A stretch of 64,000 nt of DNA. Origin: Stichopus chloronotus. Taxonomy: Eukaryota; Echinodermata; Holothuroidea; Aspidochirotida; Stichopodidae. Of the stretch, positions 47,897-58,664 are shown piece by piece (within the stretch, counting starts at the first letter, position 1; every line of letters begins with the position of its first letter). The position numbers and the translations under genes were made by a program. The stretch is taken from NCBI GenBank assembly GCA_021234535.1, contig CM037850.1:18347088-18411087 (forward strand), read 5' to 3'. Below the pieces are notes generated by a model. That model saw only the letters and a list, made by a program, of their open reading frames with translations, made no database searches and was not told where the DNA came from.

Positions 47897-50800
47897 GCGT
47901 ATCGACGGGCCCGGGAGGGGGTTCAGGGGTCGTTCCGTAGCCAGGTCACAGCAAGATGGTTTTTCATCTAGAAGCAATATCTGAGGCTGTCCCATCTTAA
48001 CTGACCTTGTGAAAAGATACCAAATTTGATCAGCTGCAATTGTTGAGTTGGTCAGTATAGTTCGTAGACGTAAAGCTGTTATTTAAGTCACCATGGGCTT
48101 TCCCCACGCTTGTGTGGTGGCTTATAACGTCGTATTGTCCCCTCATTTCAGACGGACGGGAGTTAAGTTATAGTTATATGGCCTGAATTTATAACTATTA
48201 TTAAGAAAAGATTGATACGCTTACCACAACATTTACGTCAATGAGTCATGCATTCTTTCAATTCGTTTTACAAATTGCAGCTCATGATGCTCGCGTTCGT
48301 TATGTACCACGACAAGGGCGAACTGATTCACACAATTGAAACTATTACAAAATTACCGTCCTGAGGTACTTAGGATGATGTAATTTCATTCATTCCCGAA
48401 TTGCTACAGCGACGTCAAAGAAAGAAGGAACTTCCGTATTTCCAAATTGTGTAAACTTCCCGAATCGTGAAAATTTTACCTTACCGGTATAAAAATCGTG
48501 TGCATGCCGAAAAGGTAAATGGGAGTGGCTATCCATTAGACTGTTTTTCTTTTCTTTTAATATTATCTGTTTTGTCCATCGAATGGATTTTGTAATAAAC
48601 AGTTGCACATTTTCTTTCCTTTAGACCAAAATGTCGTGTCTGATCGGATATACGTTCAACGTAATTTCTAGTCATTATTTCAATTTAAGTTTTTGTGTAA
48701 GCTTCCCCTACGTTCCGCTCGATTTTTGCTAGCGGTCATCAGGTCCAAATTTCAGACCACGGTACAGGCAGTCAAAAGAACCCTGGTTAGTCGAAAATAT
48801 AAGCTCCCTCAACCTCCCTCCTTTCATCAACAAGCAGAGGTTTTCCTCGGCCCGCTAGAGTAAAAGGGGTCTGCGAGAATTGAATGGTGATTTATGAAGG
48901 CTATGGAGTATTTTTTATCCAAAAACAATATTCAGGTTCGTTCCGCGCCAACTGATGGTGGCACTGCGCTTAGTCTTGGCAACAATATGAGCTATCATAT
49001 AAGTGATGATTGGGGTCACTTGTGTGTAGTTCGCCAGCACCCAGGAACGATATGTACCCCCTCCGCCACTGCTTTTGTAATTATTTCATGTGAATTGTTA
49101 ATTTTCAGTCCTATTATATTATTCAAAAGTCAAAGAATCAATCTGTGATGAAAAAGAAATATTAATTAAGATCTTGAGCGATATATCTAGGCTTAAAGAA
49201 AGGAAATACTGACACTTTGTAACACTCCACGTCATCTGTTTTACATTTTTGCCAAACTTTGAACAGCTGTATCTCAAAAACCGTAATAGATATAAACAAA
49301 ACATCAACGGATTTTCAACGCTGATTTTGTTTAAGGTGGTAAGCCTGGCACACAACTGTAAGTTCATGCTACCTCACAGGTACAAATATATGTACCTGGT
49401 AAAAAAAAAAACACATACCAGGCATTTCCAGACCTGATACTGTGTTTGCCCAAGGAGTAACCCCAATAGCTGTGACAGGATTGGAATGCTCTTAATTAAC
49501 ACACTCACTACAACTCCTAAGTATCATCTAAAGATAGAAGAAAAAAAAACAAAACACCAGTCTATGGGAATTAGACTCTTCTTATTTCTCTGTACACTTA
49601 CTGGTAAACATTATCATAATTAACGGATCACTCTTTGTTAGGAAAATGTGTGATGAAATACATGATGGTTGATAAATCGAGATACTCTGGCGTTTCCATC
49701 AGAAAAAAAAAAAAACACTTTGGTGGATGCCAATGGCACGACAGCCTTGTCCAGTGAATGTCCCTTTACAAGGTCACGTTACCCTCAGCTAACTCCTAAC
49801 AGCCTTGTGACTGCAGCCCTAGCTACGAACTAGCTACAGACTTCGTTCCTATTTTTAAGCCAAAGCCATAATTTTAGCGGAACCGAAATTCGTGTGGTAA
49901 ATCTACGGTACTTCCGTGTGGATAACCACAACAAAACACTTTTGATGTCTTCAAAATCCCCAATGCCCGACCGACTGTTCCGCAATGTCGTCACCTGGGC
50001 TGAAAGTGTCCAACGCAACTGCCAGCCAATCCTCACACAAAGTCATCCATGTTTTAAGCTTTCTCGAGGGAACAAACCCTCACTCTGACAGTAAGTCTTG
50101 TTATCATACTTGTTAATGCATAAAAGTCTCCTCGACCGAAAGCACAGAACAGTTCTGTGAGGATGTTAAAGGTGCATTTGCGGGTGTAGAACTGCTAATA
50201 AACAGGCACAGCAAATCAACCCTAAAGATCATGCATCCAAAGTACTTACAGGCGATTGGGCGTCTCATTAACTCTCATGTGACTTCATTCTCTTTCTTGA
50301 TAACTCTCTGCAAAGGTTACTAGCATTAGGATAACTCTTTGCACTTGCTGATGTTACAGAGTAAATAATACTGTTGTGATAGGTAAGCGGTTTATAGACA
50401 AACTGTCACACAATGTTTCATTACTACTTGCAAAGCAGTAACCGCTAACTGGTAACGTCTGCAAAGAGTTGTGAAGGAGAGACTGACGTCACTCAAAATA
50501 TTCATAGCAGGACCATTGTCTTGACTGCATAGTGAGGCATATAGAAAATACTGTAGTTCAAGGCACTTGCGTAGATAATCTGTGTTTCGTTGTGCAAAAA
50601 GTACACCCAAGGAAAAAGATGTACAGTGTTTTCTTTTTGAAAAAAAAAAACTTCTAAGATAATGACTACAAAATGGTAGCACTGATGTGAAAAGAGTGTA
50701 AATAAAGGCCTTTTTTTTTGCTTGGAGAGAGCAGTTTGTTTTGGGGATTTGTAGCATTCTTAACATATTTTAAAAGCACCTATAAATGAAGGAAAGTACC

Positions 50801-53600
50801 AAAACAAAGAAGGGAACTAAGATCGATACATACAGAGAGCGCAGTAACAGCCAAAAGAAAAAAGAGAGATAATATGGAAACAACAGGAAGAGTTAAAACG
50901 AATTTCACAAGAAAATGATCGATGATTTTTATCTTGCTAGTAAACAAAGCATACAAATACTTTTCTGCTTTCTTCCATTAGTTGAATAACTGAGGACATT
51001 TTTACTCCAATCCTACCAGATAAATTACTGAACTTTGGAGTGGAAAAAGGAACCACAGAGTAGCCAGGTAGTGAATGTGACATTAAGTGTGCAAGTGTTC
51101 AATAAAAAAAAAAGACTCTACTTGATTGATTCAAATGATACCCTCTGAATTTTCCTTTACCTGTGCTACCGTAAGTAGAGTTTTACTTTTAGTGCAGTGA
51201 ACCAACTCTAAATAACGTTAAATGCAAATGGATGTGACTGGTTGTTCAACTGAGAAAAAGGTTTTGCATCGTGCCAAAAACACGTGACAGCACCATCTAC
51301 AATATCTTGCATTTATCATGTGCTTGGAACAAGTTTGTCCTTTGTAACACACTAATTCTCTTTGGTATAGGCACTTAGGACTGTCATCAAATATACAGTA
51401 AAATACTTTGTAATGATGACTTCCCCTGTTTTATTTAACCTTTTAAATTATTTCAACTGCAACTTGCTAGTAACGAACTCGTAAAACAACCCATTTTTTC
51501 TACTCCTGTTAAATATCATCTCTATAAAAAAGGATATAAAATGACGAGAATACGAGAAGTTTCAGTGAATTGAAATTCGGTAAAAAAAAAAAAAAAATGG
51601 CAGAAAACACTGCAGTAAAGTTAATTAGCAGTCCCAGCATCTGAGATGTCTAAAAGTTCTGAAGGACAATATTGATTTTGTTGAAAAGATGTCCTTCAGA
51701 CAAATTAATCATGTAATGCTTGAACATAATTCAGACTTTATTTCAAATATCTGAAAACGATAAATCGAAATCAGACAAAAATAATGCACTGCAAATGGCA
51801 CAATTCGATTTCATTTGTGTTCATTTGTACAACAAGAACCTATACCAAACACAATTCTGAAAAGGACAAAAACAGGAGAAGTCAAATAAAATTGCCTTAA
51901 ATTTTAACATTGCACTGGATTATATACAGCGAAATGCCGCTTTTCCCTTAATTAACTCAATGTGTAGCAGGAACGAAAATGGTTTTAACTTTTTTTTTAC
52001 TAGTTTCAACATTCGATATTTGCCTTTGATTGCTTCCATTGAAAATTTCCAATAAAATCGTTGACGATTTGGAATGCTTTGCTGGTCACACTCAGCTTTC
52101 TCGATTTGATGCTACGGTACTTGTGCAGAAAGTTGGAAGAGAGATATATCATTATCTCCCTTTCCTCTAGATTCACATGCAAAAAATTAAATTTCGTCCA
52201 TGCTCAACGAGCTCTGTCTCGTCGGTTGAATCTCACACAAAGTAAGCAGTGAGCAGAGTGAAATATTTGAAGATTAAATTGGCACTGTTTTAAAGATCAA
52301 TCACGCACATCCTACATTTCTTCAACAGTATGAAATTTGCACGTTTTGTGTCTTGACATGGCAAAATGGGAAGCAACTGTGTGTAGAGACTGATGTCTCG
52401 GCAGCAAGATGGGAAAAAAACCCTTTCATCTCAAAATGACATCATACATAGAATTAAGATGCACAAAAGAGTACATTTTACTCCTAAATGAGTAAATGAT
52501 GCAAAAAGTCTTTCAAATCTTACCCTTGAAGAGCAAATTTTCTAAATGAGAATTGCACAGAACTTTCTCATGCATATCACACCCACAATCTTCTCAAAAC
52601 TGCTTTTTAGATTTGGTTCACTTTCTGAAAGGAATCATGACAGTTTTGGTTTTGAGTTTTTGGAGTGTGAGATGAAACTGATCAAATTCATACCCGTGAA
52701 ACAGATGAAGTACTGTAAATTGTCTGTGAGATATTGCCTCTTTTAATTTTCAACTCTGAAGATCCCCACTTTGTCATTGAGACGTCAGGTGGACTTATTT
52801 TTACAAATATTCGTACTTTACTTTCTGACCACTACGTGTAATTAGCATTCACAGTTCTTAGAGTAATTTTGAAGTAATATCCTTCAATGACAGTTTATTA
52901 CCCAATAGATGACTTTTAAGTTGTTTACAGACCACCTTCAGTTAAGGTTATCTTGAAATTTGGTAGTCGCTTTTACATACCCTATTTATAATCATTTTGG
53001 TAGCCCTAGATACACTCCAAGCACCATGTACTGCAACTGACCTGAAAGTAATGGAATCTAACCCATCAAATTACAGGAGAAATAAACCCTAGAGTATTAC
53101 ATGTTAGTATAGAGTAACATTCCTGCAACCTCTGTGATAAAACTGGCAAATCTACCTTTCCACACATTTTAACGTTTTATCTAGGAATCTTTTTCTCTAA
53201 AAAAAAACCAGGAAAAATATAAACACATATGAGAGACAAAATATTCAAGAGTTTCTCCTCAGCATATTATCAACTATTTCCATAAGTTGATCAGCAATAC
53301 TGAACGTAGTATTTACACATTGCATCTGACAACAGGGCTCGAAATATGCTTGAAGAAGCGCGCAGTCCAAACAGGCAAAATGGCTGTACGTATATGTCGT
53401 TTCAGAGGACATCTAGAGAGGGGCACCACGGCCACCTGCAAGGGCCAGGAGGCCATGGCTATGGGCGGAGTCCGTTACCTTGAACAATGCACCGACCATG
53501 ATGGACGTGAGTTTTCTGAACTTTTGAAAAGACTTCCCTTTTTAGATCTTTACTTTTGATAGAGTGTAACAATGGCAAGCCAACAAGAAGAACATAAAAA
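47897..53600. other. Region without a convincing gene
   Basis: AT-rich sequence with A/T homopolymers and no recognisable coding exon. One exon-like segment at 53392-53511 (+) is listed separately. Nothing else stands out. Confidence 0.5.
53392..53511 (+). other. Orphan exon-like segment
   Basis: A GC-richer open segment lies between a possible acceptor (gtcgtttcag) and a strong donor (GGAC|gtgagt). It reads HLERGTTATCKGQEAMAMGG then VRYLEQCTDHDG. No partner exon or family was recognised, so it may be a chance frame or part of an unknown plus-strand gene. Confidence 0.25.
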
Positions 53601-53601
53601 T

Positions 53602-53607
53602 TTTATT
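53602..53607 (-). terminator. Possible polyadenylation signal of the BID-like gene
   Basis: AATAAA on the minus strand, 123 bases after the stop codon. Confidence 0.4.
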
Positions 53608-53729
53608 TCATGAAAATTTTGGGGAAGGTAGATTTGCCAAGTTGTTTCACAATGTGGTGTATAAACATTAGTGTCTACCATTAGATCATGTAAATCCAAG
53701 GCTTCGTGTAGATTTCCTTTAACATCGAC

Positions 53730-54023
53730 TCAGACAAGACCTCCTAGCCAGCTGGGAAATCGGTTGGTGACAAAAGTGACTGCATAGTTGATTAACGTGT
53801 CTGCCTCAATGGACGCTGCTTCAACAGGTTTAGCAGCGAGGCTTATAGCCTTCTGTGTGCACAACAGGACCAAGGCCACTTTGTACTGGTCTCCAGCATC
53901 TTGCATATTCTGGTGTCGGTTATGAAGGAAAGTTTCGATGGTCGTTTCAAAAGTTTGGTAAAGTCCCTGGGAGGTGATGGAAACTGCACAGGTAAGGAGT
54001 TCCTGTTGAAAGTTAGCATCAAC
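53730..54023 (-). CDS. BID-like gene last exon
   Basis: After acceptor gcattag the frame encodes VDANFQQELLTCAVSITSQG, LYQTFETTIETFLHNRHQNM and a C-terminal amphipathic region, ending SWLGGLV and TGA. The helix pattern before the end matches the 'LVLALLLAKKVA ... TVNFINQNL' region of BID. Confidence 0.75.
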   Translation of the reverse strand, partial: VDANFQQELLTCAVSITSQGLYQTFETTIETFLHNRHQNMQDAGDQYKVALVLLCTQKAISLAAKPVEAASIEADTLINYAVTFVTNRFPSWLGGLV

Positions 54024-57000
54024 CTAATGCAGAGAGAGAGTGAAAAAATATGTTCTTTATCAAAGGTATGATCATGGTTGTCACACAGTGTTGTCAATTT
54101 CATCACACAGCCAAACACTAACATAACTCACCATGTACTAATGGCCTTATGATTACATATGGCCATTACATGGTCATCAAATAATCAAACATTAGAATCA
54201 ATCGCTATGGACTTGCTGTTTCATGACTGTGTGAAGTGATGGATACCATACAGTAATTCTGTGCTTATCATAGAGTGAAACATTATGTTCACAATGTTTG
54301 CACTCACTACTTCATGACATGGTACCATCATGGTAGTCACATAGTGTTTTCATGGTCATCATACAGTGAAACACTAACTTCACTATCTATGCACTCATTA
54401 TCTCATCACATGGTACCATCATGGTAGTCACATAGTGTTTTCATGGTCATCATACAGTGAAACACTAACTTCACTATCTATGCACTCATTATCTCATCAC
54501 ATGGTACCATCATGGTAGTCACATATTGTTTTCATGGTCGTTATACAGTGAAACACTAACTTCACTATCTTTGCACTCACTACCTCATCACATGGTACCA
54601 ACATAGCAGTCACATATTGTTTTCATGGTCGTTATACAGTGAAACACTAACTTCACTATCTCGTCACATAGTGTTTTCATGGTTGTTATACAGTGAAACA
54701 CTAACTTCACTATCTCGTCACATAGTGTTTTCATGGTTGTTATACAGTGAAACACTAACTTCAGTCTCTACGCACTCACTACCGCTTAACACGGTACCAT
54801 CATGGTGGTCACATAGTGTTTTCATGGTCATCATACAGTGCAACACTAACTTCACGCTCTGTGCACTCACTACGTCATGGCAAGGAATGGTTACAGTCAT
54901 CACACAGTGTTTTCACATACTGCAGCCAACTACCAACTTAAAATTGGCAACAGCACTTCATGATGATCAAAATGATAAAACACATCAGAGAAACAGAGAA
55001 TACTCTCTCTCACCTGGTTATTGTCCTGGAATTCGTCACCAATTTCTCCTAATCGGTTAGCTATGGCTTGCAGTGCTGCCTGTCTGTCTGGGTCTACAAT
55101 ACGATGTAAAGAGCACATTTGGTCACATATGCAAATGAAGCATTGTGCTCGAAGCATTCAATCATCTCACTGATACGTACAAAAGAATAAAAATTGAACA
55201 CAAGGTCACAGGGCTAATTGAGCAAATATTGTGGAAAAAAAATCAGCCACTGTTTCCCTAAGTGCAAATGAACAGATCCCAGCTGAAGTAACTCTGCACC
55301 TTGCCTTACCCACCATACACTAAGGAAATCTCAGGAATGACAAAAGAAAGTTACCGAACACAGGAGAGTGATCTTTGTGAAGCGAGTCCAGCTGAAGGCA
55401 TCCAGAGTACATTGGTGAAACTATAATCTACACTCTTTAAGTCTCCTCCCTCCCTACAGTTTCCCCTTTAAAAATGTCATCAAAATTTTTTGATATTGTT
55501 TAATCTTTTAAGGGTTGTACCAACTGATAAACATTGAAACAGGTATTACATTGAGAGCACTTTTTATGAAATGAATGCAACAAGATGTTAGCCTCTCGTT
55601 TAAAAAAGTATCATCTTGTCGTCTTAAGTTCAGAATTCCATGATACTACTTGAAGAGATTATTTGAAATCTTGAACTGTTCATTATTTGCATGCAAGTTG
55701 ATTGTGGATGTTATCCTACGGCTCTAATTTTTGAATTTCAGAGAAAACCACGGCAGAAATATGGAAAGCATAAAAAAATTTGACAAACTGTTGCTTTTAT
55801 TTTCACATAGATTTATGAGCTGGTCAGTCCTATAACACTTAGTGACTGCATTCTCACACGCATGTGAGCCACAAAACAGAGCAGACAACGTGTGAGGCTG
55901 AAGGTTTACAAGACTCCCCGATTCCCAACCTGCAGTGAACTCCTCTGTTACTATGGACCGTAGCATCATCTCGACTTCACTGCATTCTCACACGCATGTG
56001 AGCCACAAAACAGAGCAGACAACGTGTGAGGCTGAAGGTTTACGAGACTCCCCGATTCCCAACCTGCAGTGAACTTCTCTGCTACTATGGACCGTAGCAT
56101 CATCTTGACTTCACTCAAACAAGGTTTGAAGAGGAGACAGGAGGATGGCGGATGTGATCTACAAGGGATTGATGGCTCACACTCAGGAGTCACAATTAAG
56201 TCACTGCTCACTGTCATGCAGAAAGAAGCGTGATACCTTGCTATCCTTAGAAATTTTCTAGGGTCTCAACATTGGCTTTTCAGCAAAGCTGTTTGCCAGT
56301 GGTGCATGCTGAGAGGGTTATTTGGGTTCTCCTTTTTGTCCATTCAGGCAAGTCTTCTAAACCTCTCAGCATTTGGAAAAGTGACTAAAAGATTGGAATA
56401 CACTCTTATCCATTGGATGAGGATTTTAAATAGCAGTCCAGGAAGCAAGTTTTGGTTTGCATTGATTTGTTCACCTCTGTCTTTACCCTCTGAACACTTA
56501 TCAAAAAGAGTACGTAAATCTAGCCTGTGTTCATCCACAATCAACATGGTATAGGGTCCTAAGTACGTCCATTAGGCTTTCTGTTTCAGAAACTGTCAAA
56601 TTCAAATACTACATGTACACTTAAGAAGGACAGGGTTTGGCTGTGCCCCAGGCTTGGCTCATGAGCACTACCAATACTTTTTTTCCATACACTATGAAAA
56701 ATTCATTAGTTTTGGAGCCAATCATCACACATGATGAAAGATTCATAAATATACAGACCTTGGATCTTAGATGAGACAAATCTACAATTGTTTGCAGGTG
56801 TTAGAGCATGCACTTTGAAAAATGGTACATACAAACACCTACTTGGGAGGTTAAACTTAAGTCTACATGGCACAGTTGTACCTAGAATTCAGAGCGCTCA
56901 GGCCAAATACGGATCAATTTGCAACATCATCACACACTTGCTTTCTTTTCCTTTTTTTTTTTTCTTTCCTTTTTTTTTTTGTGGTAAAGAGATATTTTGA

Positions 57001-58626
57001 AAGTGCTCCCAGATATCTTGACTAGCGACAGACATAACCCATGTCGCCCTCACCTGTTTCATATTCTTCAACTTCCTCCAAAAGTCCTTCTGCTGCCCCT
57101 CCGGTGGTTACTGAGTCACTCTCGATGTCCTCTGCAAAGTCAAGGCTTCGTTGAGAGTCTTCATCTTCCTTCTCATGCTCTCCCTCTGATGATGATAACA
57201 GGGGCATTGCATGCATGATACTATCACAAATGTCCCACATAACCACACCTGATACTATCCCAAATGTCCCACATAAACACACTTGATACTATACCAAATG
57301 TCCCCACATAAGCACACTTGATACTATCCCAAATGTCCCACATAACCACACTTGATACTACATACTGCAAACAATGACAACAAAACACATATCTCATCAT
57401 CTGTTGATAATGTTTTTACAAAACTAAATCTGGTCTCCATTTTCAAGTTCGGGAAGTGACTTGGGAAATACTATTCCAAGGGTTGGAACCTCCTTCAAGT
57501 TAATTCTGCTACAAACCTGACAGTGTAGTGATATTTGTTCTTTTTGTTATTTTTGTTCTGGCAGATGGCAAAATTTCAGACAGTTTTGATAAAATATGAG
57601 ACAGCCACATGATCATCTAACAAAAATCTGGCAACATTGAGTGAAAATTTACAAAGCTATTTGCAAACAAGATACGCAGTGTGTCACAATTTTCTCACTG
57701 TTGCAGTATTTAAAACAATGTCAAAATTAAAGCCAGTCTGGTGATACTGTAAGTTACATTAAATTAGGTCCACGCCCAGTTTCTATAAAAAATTTTTGTA
57801 GTGAAAAATATTTCTACTTTGTCATGGTGTTCCAGCTACCGTATTATGAACAGAACAGCAGTTCAGATTCTGAAAATAAACCAAAATTTGGTCATTGCTA
57901 CACATATTGCTAAATGTTTTGCAAAAAAACAATGACTGATTAATTTTTCTCCTTTAATTTTGTAACCCACCAGTCAACATAAAATGACGCAATTGTCTAC
58001 ACAAAAACGAGATGAACTGATATACAGCTACTGAGGTCTGAGGTAGCACTTCTGTCAAATCTGACAATGTAAGAAGTATGAAGAAACTCTCTTTAATTTA
58101 AAAGTATGTACCCCCGACCTAAATTTTGTTGCTACTTCAGCATGCAGTAAGATCAATCAATGTTAAGGAAAAATAAACTGTATGCTAAAGATGTGCCAAG
58201 TTTGAATTGACTGCAATAACAATTTTAATGATAGACAATCTGGCTGTGTCACTGGGTAGAACCAAAAGCTTTTATAAAAGACAGTCATGCACCAAAAATC
58301 TAACAGTGGACTGCTGGAACTCAGTAATGAAGATTACCTTTAGGTTTCTCCTTGTTTATTCCATCAAACACCAGACGACTCCTCTCACTGGTTGAGGCTT
58401 CTTTCTTCTCCTTGACCTTTTTCTTGTCATTCTTGACTGTATGATTATGTTTCAAATATGTTTCCTGGTGACTAAACTTCTTCAAGGCAATTTTAAAGAT
58501 GGCTTCTGTATTCTGCCTGACTTTTGTAGGGTTTGCTATATCTATAGAAGGTGCTTTCTTTGGGCAAGGATTTTTGGCAGTGGATAGCTTGTGCTTTCTT
58601 GTTCCGATTGGATGTTCGGTCGCCAT
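53730..58626 (-). CDS. BID-like BH3-domain protein
   Basis: Five coding exons on the minus strand join in phase: 58626-58338, 57185-57054, 56210-55992, 55093-55014 and 54023-53730, giving about 337 aa. Exon 4 holds ALQAIANRLGEIGDEF, a full BH3 motif (I-x3-L-x2-I-G-D-E-F). The last exon gives a helical region with KVALVLLCTQKAISLA and INYAVTFVTNRFPSWL. In order and spacing this resembles the C-terminal helices of vertebrate BID, a pro-apoptotic protein acting at mitochondria. No Bcl-2 BH1 NWGR motif and no C-terminal membrane anchor were seen. The first 200 or so residues (Lys-rich, then acidic, then Cys/Pro-containing) are far longer than in BID. An in-frame stop upstream of the ATG in the same exon supports the start. 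Exon 3 could end earlier at GCAG|gttggg, also in phase. The family call rests on pattern recognition. Confidence 0.7.
54300..54900. repeat. 91-bp minisatellite in the intron after the BH3 exon
   Basis: The block tggtagtcacata starts at 54331, 54422 and 54513, a 91-bp period. It is followed by more diverged units and by two to three shortened units of about 54 bp (tcgtcacatagtgttttcat). Open frames here are repeat artefacts. Confidence 0.85.
55014..55093 (-). CDS. BID-like gene BH3 exon
   Basis: This 80-nt exon lies between cgtattgtag and gtgaga, entering in phase 1 and leaving in phase 0. It encodes DPDRQAALQAIANRLGEIGD and EFQDNNQ. The I, L, I and F of the motif are the four hydrophobic positions that contact Bcl-2 proteins, and Asp follows the invariant Gly. 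Confidence 0.8.
55847..56114. repeat. 134-bp tandem duplication covering part of BID-like exon 3
   Basis: Two head-to-tail copies, 55847-55980 and 55981-56114, differ at about five positions. Each contains the 3' part of coding exon 3 and the start of its intron. The unit length is not divisible by three, so reading into the second copy shifts frame and meets TGA. Confidence 0.85.
55992..56210 (-). CDS. BID-like gene coding exon 3 (partly duplicated)
   Basis: After acceptor catgacag it encodes SSDLIVTPECEPSIPCRSHP, a Cys/Pro-rich stretch, then EVKMMLRSIVAEKFTAGWES and more. Two donors fit the next exon's phase: GCGT|gtgaga at 55992 and GCAG|gttggg upstream. The 3' half of the exon lies in a 134-bp tandem duplication. 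Confidence 0.5.
57054..57185 (-). CDS. BID-like gene coding exon 2 (acidic)
   Basis: This 132-nt phase-1 exon lies between ttatcatcatcag and gtgagg. It encodes the acidic GEHEKEDEDSQRSLDFAEDI and then EEVEEYET. The acidic Ser-containing sequence invites comparison with the casein-kinase and caspase-8 loop of BID, but no clear caspase site was identified. Confidence 0.6.
57217..57361. repeat. 34-bp minisatellite in the BID-like gene intron
   Basis: About four copies of gatactatcccaaatgtccc plus acataaccacactt, with minor changes and one 35-bp unit. It starts about 30 bp upstream of the exon 2 acceptor on the minus strand. Confidence 0.85.
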
Positions 58627-58664
58627 CTCCCCATGAACCGACTACACACCGTTAGAGGCTTAAG
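58338..58664 (-). CDS. BID-like gene first coding exon (with 5' UTR)
   Basis: A good acceptor (tttcattcacacag) at 58665 suggests that a non-coding exon lies further upstream. An in-frame TAG and an out-of-frame ATG precede the start at 58626 (MATEHPIGTRKHKLSTAKN). The Lys-rich tail (NDKKKVKEKKEAS) may be a nuclear-localisation-like stretch. The donor is AAAG|gtaatc in phase 1. Confidence 0.65.

Noticed and set aside
54617..55060. 147-codon open frame with internal amino-acid repeats (+)
   Set aside because: It is generated by the 91/54-bp minisatellite in an intron of the minus-strand gene.
55724..55969. Second copy of the duplicated segment as a separate BID-like exon
   Set aside because: Entering the copy in phase 1 from its cag gives a stop after a few codons, so it cannot replace exon 3.
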